Origin: Bombilactobacillus folatiphilus
GTDB taxonomy: Bacteria > Bacillota > Bacilli > Lactobacillales > Lactobacillaceae
Assembly (NCBI RefSeq): GCF_023380265.1
Contig: NZ_CP093366.1
Coordinates: 1,302,001 to 1,366,000, forward strand
Direction of reading: 5' to 3'
Length of the DNA stretch: 64,000 bases
Shown here: positions 8,606-17,093 of the stretch, piece after piece
How the letters are laid out: the number at the start of each line of letters is the position of its first letter
Numbering within the stretch: the first letter of the stretch is position 1
Notes under the pieces: generated by a model
Seen by the model: the letters and a program-made list of their open reading frames with translations, nothing else
Told to the model about the DNA's origin: nothing
Database searches by the model: none
Translations under genes and position numbers: made by a program

Positions 8606-8675
8606 CCCTCAATATTTAAATTTTGAATCCCCCTCAATAATTTAAATTTTGAATCCCCCTCAATAATTTAAATTT
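8606..8675. repeat. Tandem repeat, 2.7 copies of a 26-bp unit
   Basis: Units at 8606-8630 (25 bp, one A lost), 8631-8656 and 8657-8675 (partial) share CCCTCAATAATTTAAATTTT followed by GAATCC. They end directly at the terminator arm. Confidence 0.85.
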
Positions 8676-8716
8676 AATAGCCTTGCATTGATTTTCAATG
8701 CAAGGCTATTTTTTAT
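8676..8716 (+). terminator. Strong terminator, best oriented rightward
   Basis: A 16-bp perfect stem (8676-8691 and 8695-8710) with a 3-nt loop is followed on the plus strand by a T-run. On the minus strand the 3' side is only weakly T-rich, so it may serve the hydrolase gene (stop at 8713) but better ends a rightward transcript. Confidence 0.7.
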
Positions 8717-9492
8717 TGAATAAAGTTTAAAACTGTTAATGGGGTAACACATAACAAATTATCAAGCGTATTTTTCAAAACATAACTTTTTGTAAACTGT
8801 GCATAATTTTGACGCTCCAGTTTACTCAACGGGTACTTTTGGATTTTCTCTTGCGTTTTTTGCGTCATCAACAAGGTCAATTGTGGCGCCTGTCGACCAA
8901 ATGACAATGGATTCAGGCTTTGAATAAACTTTTTTTGTTGAGCATCAGAGATATATAACTGATAACCCAACACTGTCAAATGATAATCCGCCACAAACGC
9001 ATTCAAAAACATTTGCTTTTGATAATCGTCAAATTCAAACTCACGAGCTGCTTGTTGTTGCCCCGCCGTAACCATTTCCTCAAAATCATTAAAAATAGGG
9101 CTCTGACGGTAAAGCGCATCCGGCTGCCACCGCGGATCCAAGGCAATAATTTTTGTAGGCTCCAAGCCTTGGGTCACCGCCTTAGCTGCGACAAAAATAC
9201 TTAATCCCGCTGCCACAATTTGATAATTTTGTAATTTTTTAGCAGCAACAAATTCCTGCAAATCTTGTGCAAAACTAATAACGCTCAGCGGTCCAACACT
9301 CTCTGACAAACCATGATAACGCCAATCTAGTGCATAACTATTGGTGTAACCATTAAAAGCCAGCACTTGCACACAACTATTAACACTTTGTGTAAAATCT
9401 GGTAAAAAAATCGTTGTTTGCGCTAACTTCAGATCCTCAGCTAAATAATTAATTCGTCCATTACTGAGTGGTAAAGCTTTTACTTCTATCAT
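8713..9492 (-). CDS. Alpha/beta-hydrolase-like protein with incomplete nucleophile elbow
   Basis: A 259-residue soluble protein. DWRYHGLSES (about 56-65) looks like the D-x-R-G-H-G-x-S loop of alpha/beta hydrolases, and AAGLSIF (about 93-99) sits where the nucleophile elbow G-x-S-x-G is expected, but the last glycine is replaced. No clear catalytic His region is evident. It may be a degenerate hydrolase or a binding protein of that fold; no specific function can be assigned. SD GGAGAT precedes the ATG. It lies 15 bp after the MurJ-type flippase gene on the same strand, so the two probably share a transcript. Confidence 0.6.
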   Translation of the reverse strand: MIEVKALPLSNGRINYLAEDLKLAQTTIFLPDFTQSVNSCVQVLAFNGYTNSYALDWRYHGLSESVGPLSVISFAQDLQEFVAAKKLQNYQIVAAGLSIFVAAKAVTQGLEPTKIIALDPRWQPDALYRQSPIFNDFEEMVTAGQQQAAREFEFDDYQKQMFLNAFVADYHLTVLGYQLYISDAQQKKFIQSLNPLSFGRQAPQLTLLMTQKTQEKIQKYPLSKLERQNYAQFTKSYVLKNTLDNLLCVTPLTVLNFIQ

Positions 9493-9507
9493 GCATGATC
9501 TCCAATT

Positions 9508-11160
9508 TTATTTTATGTGGAACAGTTGACGCAATTTAGTCGCATTCAAATCAAGTGTTTGATCCATTAAACGCGTTTTCAAAACGTAATAGCCATATAC
9601 AATTGCTCCCAGCAGGACTTCAACTCCCATGTATCCCGCAGCTTTCACGCGTCCAACATGATGATCCAATCCATAAAAGAGGCCATCAACGACCAAAACG
9701 ACGATCATCATTAACAGGGCTGCCACAATGATTTTAACCAAATCATGTTTGAGCAGCGCTTTTAAATTAAATGGATATAATGCGTGAATTTTGCGCAACA
9801 TCAAAAAGCAAATTAATGCCATCGCCACCATTGTTGCAACGATCGGACCGTACTCATGAAAAGCGTAGACTAACGGCCACTGAATCACAATTTTGAAAAT
9901 AAAACCAATGACTAGATATTTAATTGCCAAATTATTCCGATATAAAGCCTGCAAAATAGCTGCTAGAACCATGAAAAAGCCCAGTAACAAGGCCATCAAA
10001 CAGGACAATTGCATAATTCGAATACCTAACAAATCGTAGCCATAAAACGCACTCCATAATGATCGCGAAACAGCTAACATGCCCAATGTAGCTGGAACCA
10101 TAAAAAAGGCAAATAAGCGAATAATATTGACAATTTGGGTTTTAATTTTGGCAGTATCTTTAGTCGTATACAAAGACGATACAATCGGAATTGCTGAAGA
10201 AACCACGCCAGTCGCTAAGGAAACGACGACCATGATTAATTTGTTAGCTTGAAAACCAAACAACGAATAATAATAATCTAATTGCTGATGCGAAATGTGC
10301 ATAAAACTCTGCATCATCGGATTGAACGTTGCCTGATCAAACAATTTAAAAATCGTAATAGCTGAATCAATGACGATAAACGGAATGGCTTGCCACACAA
10401 TTTCTTTCGTAAAATCTTTTGCCGTAAAATTAATATTGTGCTGACCCGTTTGTGCTAAAGACGTCAAAGTATGGCGTTGACGCCAAAAAACGTACAAGAG
10501 ATACAAAATGGAAATACTGGCACCAATAAATGAAGCGAAGGTTGATTTGGTTACAGCATCAACATAATTACCATGTTGAATTTGCATAATGATATAAGTA
10601 ATCAACAACATATAAGCAACACGTGCTAATTGCTCCAACATCATGGAAACGGCAGAAACACCCATCTGACCATGTCCCTGGAAATATCCGCGCATAATAC
10701 TCAACGTTGGCAATAACAAAACCGCAATTGCTAAAGCTTTCAAGGCTGGGATACTGCGCGGATCACCGTTGGTGAACAATAAAGCGACATAATGTGCCCC
10801 AAAATACATGACTGCCGCAAAAACTAAGCCAATAATGGCAGTAACTTTTAACGCTTGCTTGAATAATTGATTACTGGCTTCGTATTCACCCATTGCATTG
10901 TAATGCGCAATTTGTTTAGAAATCGCGCTCGGCAAGCCTGCTGTGGAAACTAACAGAAAAAAATCGTAAATATTATAAACTTTGCCATATAAAGCATTGG
11001 CCGCCGCAACGGTCGCTGCAGAGCCCATCCAAATATTCCACGGAATAATATATAACGCTGATAAGGCTCGTGAAACAATGCCACTGGCCGTAATCCACGC
11101 AGAACCTGACAATAAGGAATCTTTTTTCATCGTTGTCGTTTGTTGTTTTGATCGTGCCAT
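9508..11160 (-). CDS. MurJ/YtgP-type oligosaccharide flippase (MVF family)
   Basis: About 550 residues and 14 hydrophobic helices. The N-terminus SLLSGSAWITASGIVSRALSALYIIPWNIWMG and the RGYFQGHGQM segment are typical of the polysaccharide-biosynthesis/SpoVB/YtgP group. These MOP-superfamily proteins flip lipid-linked oligosaccharides; YtgP-type members can act as lipid II flippase in Bacilli. The frame opens at 11175, but ATG at 11160 has the only SD (GGGGAAG) and the promoter is so close that a start at 11160 is preferred. It is followed by the hydrolase-like gene after 15 bp. Confidence 0.85.
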   Translation of the reverse strand: MARSKQQTTTMKKDSLLSGSAWITASGIVSRALSALYIIPWNIWMGSAATVAAANALYGKVYNIYDFFLLVSTAGLPSAISKQIAHYNAMGEYEASNQLFKQALKVTAIIGLVFAAVMYFGAHYVALLFTNGDPRSIPALKALAIAVLLLPTLSIMRGYFQGHGQMGVSAVSMMLEQLARVAYMLLITYIIMQIQHGNYVDAVTKSTFASFIGASISILYLLYVFWRQRHTLTSLAQTGQHNINFTAKDFTKEIVWQAIPFIVIDSAITIFKLFDQATFNPMMQSFMHISHQQLDYYYSLFGFQANKLIMVVVSLATGVVSSAIPIVSSLYTTKDTAKIKTQIVNIIRLFAFFMVPATLGMLAVSRSLWSAFYGYDLLGIRIMQLSCLMALLLGFFMVLAAILQALYRNNLAIKYLVIGFIFKIVIQWPLVYAFHEYGPIVATMVAMALICFLMLRKIHALYPFNLKALLKHDLVKIIVAALLMMIVVLVVDGLFYGLDHHVGRVKAAGYMGVEVLLGAIVYGYYVLKTRLMDQTLDLNATKLRQLFHIK

Positions 11161-11192
11161 TTTTGTCTTCCCCATATCTACACTAAGCTAAC

Positions 11193-11221
11193 ATTATACA
11201 AAAAAAAAACTAACCTGACAA
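11193..11221 (-). promoter_or_regulatory. Promoter of the MurJ-type gene inside a terminator
   Basis: On the minus strand TTGTCA (11216-11221), 17 nt, TATAAT (11193-11198). The -35 box lies in the 3' arm and the spacer in the T-run of the SGNH-hydrolase terminator, the same arrangement as at 927-965. Confidence 0.65.
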
Positions 11222-11240
11222 AATTTGTTAGGCTAGGTTT
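11201..11240 (-). terminator. Terminator of the SGNH hydrolase gene
   Basis: An 11-bp stem with two G-U pairs (11210-11220 and 11226-11236), followed on the minus strand by nine T. Confidence 0.75.
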
Positions 11241-11259
11241 TTATCACTTAGGCTAATTT

Positions 11260-12195
11260 TTACTGTAAAACTGCAATCAATTCTTGTGCAGCCACTTGGG
11301 TTCCTTGCAAATTAGGATGTAAGCCATCTGTATATGATAAATCCCAATCTTTGGTTTCGACAATTGTCGTATTATCATACTCAGAAGCTTCTTCACGAAT
11401 AATATCGGCATGAACTTGAGCAAATGGAATCATGACCCAAAGCCGACTAGTTGGATATTGCAGTTTAATTTTTTGTAACAAAAGTTCAAAGCCAACCCGA
11501 AATTCATTATCATTCACTTTGCGATCCGTCGTTCCCAAATTAATAATCACATCCGAACTGTTAATCGGCTGATATGGTTGATTAAACGCCATTTGTTCAA
11601 CAAAAGTTTGAGCATTGGGGACACCGCCAGCTCCAGCTTGAACCACCCCCGCCGCTGCATAACAAATTCGAATATCTTCTTTATTAAAATGTTGTGCTAC
11701 TAAGGCTGCATAATTACTTTCCGCACGATAATCTTTGCCTGGTGTGGGACCGGCTACCCAACAACCTGCCGTAATAGAATCGCCAATAAAGGTGATAGGC
11801 GAACCAACAGGTTTGACGGGCGTCAATTGTCCGGAAGTCTGAACTTGATCAAAATATAATCCTTCGTGACGCTTCCAAACATTGTCTGTTTTAGCGTTGC
11901 CACTATAAACCAGTCGAATTTGATGCTTACCGGTATCAGGTAATTCAATAAGTAAAGGAGCAGACGTCAACATTTGTCGCTGAAACGGTTGATCATCAAT
12001 TTGATAAGCAAGCCAAGTATCATCTTGTGGTGCTTTGGTCGAAAAGAACCATTTAATTACTTGAGCGCCTTGACTTTGTGTAAAAATTTGTGCACCTAAA
12101 TTCGTTGTATACATGCCGTGTTGTGTCTGCATCCAACGACCACTAAAATACAAGCCCGCATCTAAAAAATTAGCTGTCGTTTCTTGTAATTTCAT
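11260..12195 (-). CDS. SGNH/GDSL-type esterase with N-terminal beta domain
   Basis: 311 residues from ATG 12195 (GGGAG 9 nt upstream); the frame is open to 12231 but without an SD there. The N-terminal ~125 residues form a carbohydrate-esterase-like beta domain. The C-terminal SGNH domain shows block I ITFIGDSITAG (nucleophile Ser), block II/III region VINLGTTDRK (Gly, and Asn replaced by Thr in GxND) and block V DGLHPN (Asp-His pair). Such enzymes deacylate sugars or lipids. No secretion signal is seen. It is transcribed away from the HAD gene, with an 80-bp shared upstream region. Confidence 0.8.
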   Translation of the reverse strand: MKLQETTANFLDAGLYFSGRWMQTQHGMYTTNLGAQIFTQSQGAQVIKWFFSTKAPQDDTWLAYQIDDQPFQRQMLTSAPLLIELPDTGKHQIRLVYSGNAKTDNVWKRHEGLYFDQVQTSGQLTPVKPVGSPITFIGDSITAGCWVAGPTPGKDYRAESNYAALVAQHFNKEDIRICYAAAGVVQAGAGGVPNAQTFVEQMAFNQPYQPINSSDVIINLGTTDRKVNDNEFRVGFELLLQKIKLQYPTSRLWVMIPFAQVHADIIREEASEYDNTTIVETKDWDLSYTDGLHPNLQGTQVAAQELIAVLQ

Positions 12196-12275
12196 AAATA
12201 ATGCTCCCTTCATATTGCCATTTGCTTCCACACCATATTATAATAGCACTCATACGTTTTCAAAGGAGCTTGAGC

Positions 12276-12902
12276 ATGATTAAAAATATCATTTTTGATG
12301 TTGATGGGACTCTATTAGACACTAAGGAGGCCAGTTTAATGGCCTTGCAACAAACTTTAGCTGAAGATTATCATATACCAACCAAAATAACAGATTTAGA
12401 ATTCGCGTTTTCAGGCACTGCTAAAGACACCTTGAATTATTTCAACATTCCTGAATCTCAGCATGCCGACGCTGCAGCCAGTGTTTTAAAAAATGCATTC
12501 AATTTTATTGACGAAGTGAAACCATTTGCTGGTATTTTGGAAACTGTTCAACAATTAATAGCCAAAAAAATTGCATTGGCCATTGTTACCTCAGAAGATC
12601 AATGGGAATTTGAAACTATTTTCAAAAAAACGACACTAAATCCTTATTTCTCTCGATATGTTACTGCCGACCAAGTCCAACAACCAAAACCCGCCGCAGA
12701 GCCCGCTTTGAAAGCTTTACAGTTGTTGCAGGCTCAACCAGCACAAACTTTACTCATTGGCGATTCCCGAAATGATATTGATTGTGCTCACCAAGCTCAA
12801 ATTGCCTTTGGACTAGCCAAATGGGGCGCTAACCCCGACGTTGATTTTAGTGATGCAGAATACATTTTTACCAAACCACAAGAAATTTTAAAATTGTTAT
12901 AA
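12276..12902 (+). CDS. HAD-superfamily phosphatase (subfamily IA)
   Basis: 208 residues with HAD motif I FDVDGTLLDT at the very N-terminus, motif II in IVTSEDQ, a conserved Lys in VQQPKPAAEP and motif III IGDSRNDI. A helical cap lies between motifs I and II, as in phosphoglycolate-phosphatase-like enzymes. The family removes phosphate from small metabolites; the substrate is unknown. The start is ATG 12276 with AAAGGAG 7 nt upstream; the frame is open from 12201 but that part overlaps the divergent gene. Confidence 0.85.
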   Translation: MIKNIIFDVDGTLLDTKEASLMALQQTLAEDYHIPTKITDLEFAFSGTAKDTLNYFNIPESQHADAAASVLKNAFNFIDEVKPFAGILETVQQLIAKKIALAIVTSEDQWEFETIFKKTTLNPYFSRYVTADQVQQPKPAAEPALKALQLLQAQPAQTLLIGDSRNDIDCAHQAQIAFGLAKWGANPDVDFSDAEYIFTKPQEILKLL

Positions 12903-12910
12903 AATAAAAA

Positions 12911-12955
12911 AAGAACTCTTAAGACTACAGTAAATGTCTTGAGAGTTCTTTTTGT
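12911..12955. terminator. Bidirectional terminator between HAD gene and htpX
   Basis: A 15-bp stem with one mismatch (12911-12925 and 12936-12950), a 10-nt loop, A-run before and T-run after. It is shared by the convergent genes. Confidence 0.8.
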
Positions 12956-12994
12956 TTGGTCAGCAAACAAAAATAGCTTCTGCAACTATTTAAT

Positions 12995-13909
12995 TTACAT
13001 CTTTTGCAATCGTGCAATTCGGTCCGATAACGGTGGATGCGTATCAAATAAATGTTGCATTGAATGCTTCTTTTTCACCGGATTATCAATATACAAGGCT
13101 GCACTAGCATCATCAACATGTTGCAATGGTTGCTCACTTTGCTGCAATTTTTGCAACGCACTAATTAATCCCTGCGGATTACGTGTTAATTCAACTCCCG
13201 AAGCGTCCGCGAGATATTCACGGTTTCGCGAAATCGCCAGCTGAACCAACGATGCAATGATGGGACCAAAAATCGCAAAAATCAAGCCCACTAACCATAA
13301 GATAATTTGAATAACATTATTACTAGAATCATTGCGATCGTCATCACGTTCACCACCAAAGAACGCTCCCCAACGGTAAACATTACTTAAAATTGACGAA
13401 ATCAAGATAATCGCTGAAGATAAGGCAATTGCAATCGTCGAAACTCGAATATCGTAATTGCGCACATGTGACAATTCATGGGCTAAAACACCTTCTAATT
13501 CCTCACGATCCATTAATTCATACAAACCAGTCGTTACTGCCACTGCAGCATGCTTGGGATCGCGCCCCGTGGCAAATGCATTAGGACTAGGATCATCAAT
13601 AAAGTAGATATCTGGTCGCGGCACATGCGCCACCATTGACAAATCTTCAACAATATGCCATAAATCAGGTGCCTGCTCACTATTGGTCACTGGTTTAGCA
13701 CCATTCATTTTCATAACCAAACTTGTGGACTGAAAATATGTTGTTAAAGCATAAAATAAAGTAATCATTAATGCAACAATAATTCCACTCAACGTATTAC
13801 CAAACATCAAGCGCCCAATAATGCCGCCAATCACACCTAAAACTAGGAAAAAAACAATAAAAATCAAATACGTTTTATGCTTATTACGTGCAATTTGTTG
13901 ATATAACAT
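12995..13909 (-). CDS. htpX: HtpX-type membrane zinc metalloprotease
   Basis: 304 residues. It has two N-terminal helices (about 15-57), the zinc-binding HExxH in LAHELSHVRNYD (about 140) followed by two further helices (YDIRVSTIAIALSSAIIL and IIQILWLVGLIFAIFGPIIA), and the third ligand Glu in SRNREYLADASG. This is a membrane-embedded M48 protease that degrades damaged membrane proteins. It follows lemA by 11 bp; lemA-htpX is a conserved pair in Firmicutes. SD AGAGG lies 8 nt before the ATG. Confidence 0.93.
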   Translation of the reverse strand: MLYQQIARNKHKTYLIFIVFFLVLGVIGGIIGRLMFGNTLSGIIVALMITLFYALTTYFQSTSLVMKMNGAKPVTNSEQAPDLWHIVEDLSMVAHVPRPDIYFIDDPSPNAFATGRDPKHAAVAVTTGLYELMDREELEGVLAHELSHVRNYDIRVSTIAIALSSAIILISSILSNVYRWGAFFGGERDDDRNDSSNNVIQIILWLVGLIFAIFGPIIASLVQLAISRNREYLADASGVELTRNPQGLISALQKLQQSEQPLQHVDDASAALYIDNPVKKKHSMQHLFDTHPPLSDRIARLQKM

Positions 13910-13920
13910 CTATCAGCCTC

Positions 13921-14475
13921 TTAAAATTTCACTTTAGGAACTTCACGCTCTACTTCTGGAATTTCCAAGTAAACCATGGCTGTAAAATGATGAAGATGCG
14001 CAATCAAATTCCGCGGAAAAGTTTGAATCCCCGTATTATAATATTGCACCGAACTATTATAAGCTTGCCGCGCATAAGCAACTTTATTTTCAGTATTGGT
14101 TAACTCTTCCATCAATTTACCAAATTCTTGATTAGCTTTTAAATCGGGATAACTCTCTGCTAAAGCCATAATCGGACCTAAAGCTGTGGTCAACTGACTG
14201 TCAGCGTTCACTTTATCCTGCAAATTATCCGCATTCATGACAGAATTACGAAGTTCCACAATTTGCGACAACGTTTGCTTTTCATGAGCTGCGTAGCCCT
14301 TAACTGTTTCTAACAAATTGGGAATCAAATCTGTGCGCCGCTTCAGTTGCACATCAATTTGACTCTGAAATTCTTGAGCCTGATTGCGCCGCTTAACAAG
14401 ACCGTTATATAACAAAGCATAACAAGCAATCAATAGAACAATCACTACAATGACAATAATAGTTGTTGTGGACAT
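13921..14475 (-). CDS. lemA: LemA family protein
   Basis: A 184-residue protein with one N-terminal transmembrane helix (about 4-24) and a mostly helical domain typical of LemA: RRNQAQEFQSQIDVQLKRR, DLIPNLLETVKGYAAHE and the AYNSSVQYYNTGIQTFP segment. The function of the family is not settled; it is anchored in the membrane and linked genetically to the HtpX protease encoded next in the operon. The SD is GAGGAG in the 5' flank (about 14480-14486). Confidence 0.92.
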   Translation of the reverse strand: MSTTTIIVIVVIVLLIACYALLYNGLVKRRNQAQEFQSQIDVQLKRRTDLIPNLLETVKGYAAHEKQTLSQIVELRNSVMNADNLQDKVNADSQLTTALGPIMALAESYPDLKANQEFGKLMEELTNTENKVAYARQAYNSSVQYYNTGIQTFPRNLIAHLHHFTAMVYLEIPEVEREVPKVKF

Positions 14476-14525
14476 TAAGTTCTCCTCTTCAAGTTGTAAT
14501 TATTATCATTCTAACATAAATACAA

Positions 14526-15236
14526 CTAACGTTCAGCCTGATCAATTGCTGAAGTCACATCATCACGAGCAAAATCATGTTGCATATAAGCAGAATCCGT
14601 GACAGGCAAATGCTGTTCTAACGTGGCAAATTGTTGCCAACTAACCTGCCCTTTGGCCAACGTAAAGTCTAAAATATGCCCACCCAAAGTATGATCAGCT
14701 GCTAAAAAGTGACTGTGAAAGCCTGCCACACTTGCGCCATCAAACACTTGCGGCGAATAATAACTAAGCAAAGTGCCTTCAACTTGTTCACCTGTAAAAA
14801 TATTTTGCTTTTGCGATGCTTCTACCAAAGTCTGATAAGGTTCTAAAGCTTTATTTACCGCCCGAGTTTTCATAGCCTGAAAAGTGCCTGTAATTTTTAA
14901 TGAAAAAAAGGTGTTTTGGGATTGAACTTGCTGGGCAACCTGTTGATAAACTTCCGCCGCTGTCAAATTCGTCAATTTACCTAAATCCGTAAACTCAGCT
15001 TGATGTATCGTGGCAAACGGGACTGTAAAATCAGCAGGTACAACTTGAATTTTTCCTTGACCATTAATCTGATACGGTTTTCCGTCCAAGATAATCAATT
15101 CTCCATCTAAACCTTCGCCGGTTCCAATCCCTGTATTACCATGCTCAAGCAGTTCTCCCATTGTCATGGTTCCCTTTAACAATCCGGGCACGAGTAACGC
15201 TAACGTTCCATGTTGATATAAAGTATCATTCATCAT
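14526..15236 (-). CDS. budA: Alpha-acetolactate decarboxylase
   Basis: 236 residues, the usual length. It converts acetolactate to acetoin in the cytosol. Family landmarks are LYQHGTLALLVPGLLKGT, GTGEGLDGELIILDG (conserved Glu), and the metal-binding histidines in VAGFHSHFLAADHTLGGHILDF. SD AGGAGGT is close to two consecutive ATGs (15236, 15233). It lies 9 bp after alsS, so the two form an acetoin operon that drains excess pyruvate and limits acidification. Confidence 0.95.
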   Translation of the reverse strand: MMNDTLYQHGTLALLVPGLLKGTMTMGELLEHGNTGIGTGEGLDGELIILDGKPYQINGQGKIQVVPADFTVPFATIHQAEFTDLGKLTNLTAAEVYQQVAQQVQSQNTFFSLKITGTFQAMKTRAVNKALEPYQTLVEASQKQNIFTGEQVEGTLLSYYSPQVFDGASVAGFHSHFLAADHTLGGHILDFTLAKGQVSWQQFATLEQHLPVTDSAYMQHDFARDDVTSAIDQAER

Positions 15237-15245
15237 TGCAACCTC

Positions 15246-16919
15246 CTAATGAAATTGATCAGGCAAAAGTTCTTGTTTCAGTTGAGCATTTTGACTGTAA
15301 TCGACAGGAATTTCTACAACCACGGGACCTTCTGTTGCAAAAGCTTGATCCAAGACTGACTGTAAATCATGATCTTGATCCACACGTAAACCCGCAGCCC
15401 CAAAACTATGCGCATATTCAACAAAATCCACCGGGCCAAATTTAACGCCCGCTTCTTGTCCATATTTGACCTGTTCTTGGAAACGAACCATATCATAATA
15501 GCCGTCGACCCAAATCAACTGAACGATATTCGAATGCAAGCGCACTGCAGTTTCTAATTCTTGTCCGGAAAATAAGAAACCACCATCACCTGCGACCGAT
15601 ACGATTTGCTGATCAGGATGCAACAAAGAGGCTGTAATGGCCCAAGGTAACGCTACTCCCAAGGTCTGCATCCCATTACTAAATAATAAATGCCGTGGTT
15701 CATAACTGCGAAAATGCCGCGCCATCCAAATGTAATGACTGCCGACATCAACTGTGACAATCGTTGAATCATCAACGTGCTTTTGTAATTCTTGGACAAT
15801 CGTTAAGGGATGCTGCACCCCATTGACAACCTTTTCTGGTGGCACATCACGTTGATCAAATTGCTGTTTAATTGTCCGCAATTGATTTTTTGTTTTTTCA
15901 GACATTTGATAATCATCTTGAAGCAATTGTGCCAACGCATTCAATGTATCTGCCAAATCACCTTGCAAGATTAATTCTGGTTGATAGTCTTGTGTTAATT
16001 CAGGAGCCACCGTATCCAAATTAATGACGATTCCTTTTTGATCCTGATTCCAATTCCGCGCTTCATATTCAATCGGATCATAACCAATCGCCAAAACTAA
16101 ATCAGCATTTTTTAATAAGACATCACCGATTTGGTTCCGGAATAACCCGACACGCCCAAAATATAAATCTTCTAAATCATGAGAAATCACACCCGCACCT
16201 TGGAAAGTTTCGACAACAGGTAGCGGTGTTTGCTTCAATAATTGTCTTAAAGCTTGCGTGGAGCGCTGTTGTGAAGCCCGCATGCCAGCTAAAATGACTG
16301 GCATTTTCGCTTGCTTAATTTTGCTGGCCACTTCGGCTAATTGACTTTGCGCTGGGACACCTTGTTCAACGGCAGGCGTCACACGCATATTAGGCCGAGT
16401 CACCGTGCCTCCAATCACATCTTGAGGAATTGAAATGAAGACGGCTCCATTTTTGGTATCAGTGGCTTCTTGATAAGCATTCGCAAAAGCTTCTGACAGA
16501 TTATTTGGATTTTGAACTTCGACACTATTTTTGGTCACCGGTGCCAAAATCGACTGGTTAGGGATACTTTGATGAGTCAAGCGCGCTAAATCATCTCGCG
16601 GTACTTGCCCCCCTAAAGCAATCACTGGATCACCTTCAGAAGTTGCCGTCACTAAACCGGTAGCTAGATTGGCTACACCAGGACCAGAAGTCACCAAAAC
16701 GACTCCGGGTTTACCTGTCAACCGTCCTACAGCAGCAGCCATAAAGGCAGCATTTTGTTCATGACGCGTAATAATTAATTGAGGTTTTTTAGGATTGGAG
16801 TTGTGCTCTAATTCTTCAAAAAGTTGATCAATTTTTGCTCCTGGGATTCCGAAAACATATTTGATTCCATAATCAATCATTGTTTCCACAATCGCAGTTG
16901 CGGCTGTTTTTTCTGTCAA
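15246..16919 (-). CDS. alsS: Catabolic acetolactate synthase
   Basis: 557 residues from a TTG start at 16919 (SD GGAGGA 7 nt upstream), which gives the standard N-terminus TEKTAATAIVETM; the open frame extends to 16946 only by chance. This TPP enzyme condenses two pyruvates to acetolactate plus CO2. Visible motifs are the activating Glu region (VFGIPGAKID, TRHEQNAAFMA), VTSGPGVAN and GDGGFLFSGQELETA. It lacks the FAD-dependent small-subunit partner, as expected for the AlsS type. The metal-binding segment reads WVDGYYDMV where other AlsS proteins I recall have WND, so a usual Asn ligand position is Val. budA follows 9 bp downstream. Confidence 0.93.
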   Translation of the reverse strand: MTEKTAATAIVETMIDYGIKYVFGIPGAKIDQLFEELEHNSNPKKPQLIITRHEQNAAFMAAAVGRLTGKPGVVLVTSGPGVANLATGLVTATSEGDPVIALGGQVPRDDLARLTHQSIPNQSILAPVTKNSVEVQNPNNLSEAFANAYQEATDTKNGAVFISIPQDVIGGTVTRPNMRVTPAVEQGVPAQSQLAEVASKIKQAKMPVILAGMRASQQRSTQALRQLLKQTPLPVVETFQGAGVISHDLEDLYFGRVGLFRNQIGDVLLKNADLVLAIGYDPIEYEARNWNQDQKGIVINLDTVAPELTQDYQPELILQGDLADTLNALAQLLQDDYQMSEKTKNQLRTIKQQFDQRDVPPEKVVNGVQHPLTIVQELQKHVDDSTIVTVDVGSHYIWMARHFRSYEPRHLLFSNGMQTLGVALPWAITASLLHPDQQIVSVAGDGGFLFSGQELETAVRLHSNIVQLIWVDGYYDMVRFQEQVKYGQEAGVKFGPVDFVEYAHSFGAAGLRVDQDHDLQSVLDQAFATEGPVVVEIPVDYSQNAQLKQELLPDQFH

Positions 16920-17093
16920 AAAAATTTCCTCCATAAATAAATTCAATAAAACACATTATACATTTTTTCACTTACTTGTAAAAACTAAATGAAAATCCTT
17001 AATAATTTTATGCTTTATTATAAATCACAATTACAGTACAATATTACTGGTTTCAAAGTAATTCATTCAGTCTAAAGACAAGAGGTTTTTGTA

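Noticed and set aside
8606..8675. CRISPR array
   Set aside because: The copies are directly adjacent, without spacers, and there are fewer than three.
12201..12275. N-terminal extension of the HAD phosphatase
   Set aside because: The extension overlaps the divergent hydrolase gene, and ATG 12276 has a proper SD and gives the standard motif I position.
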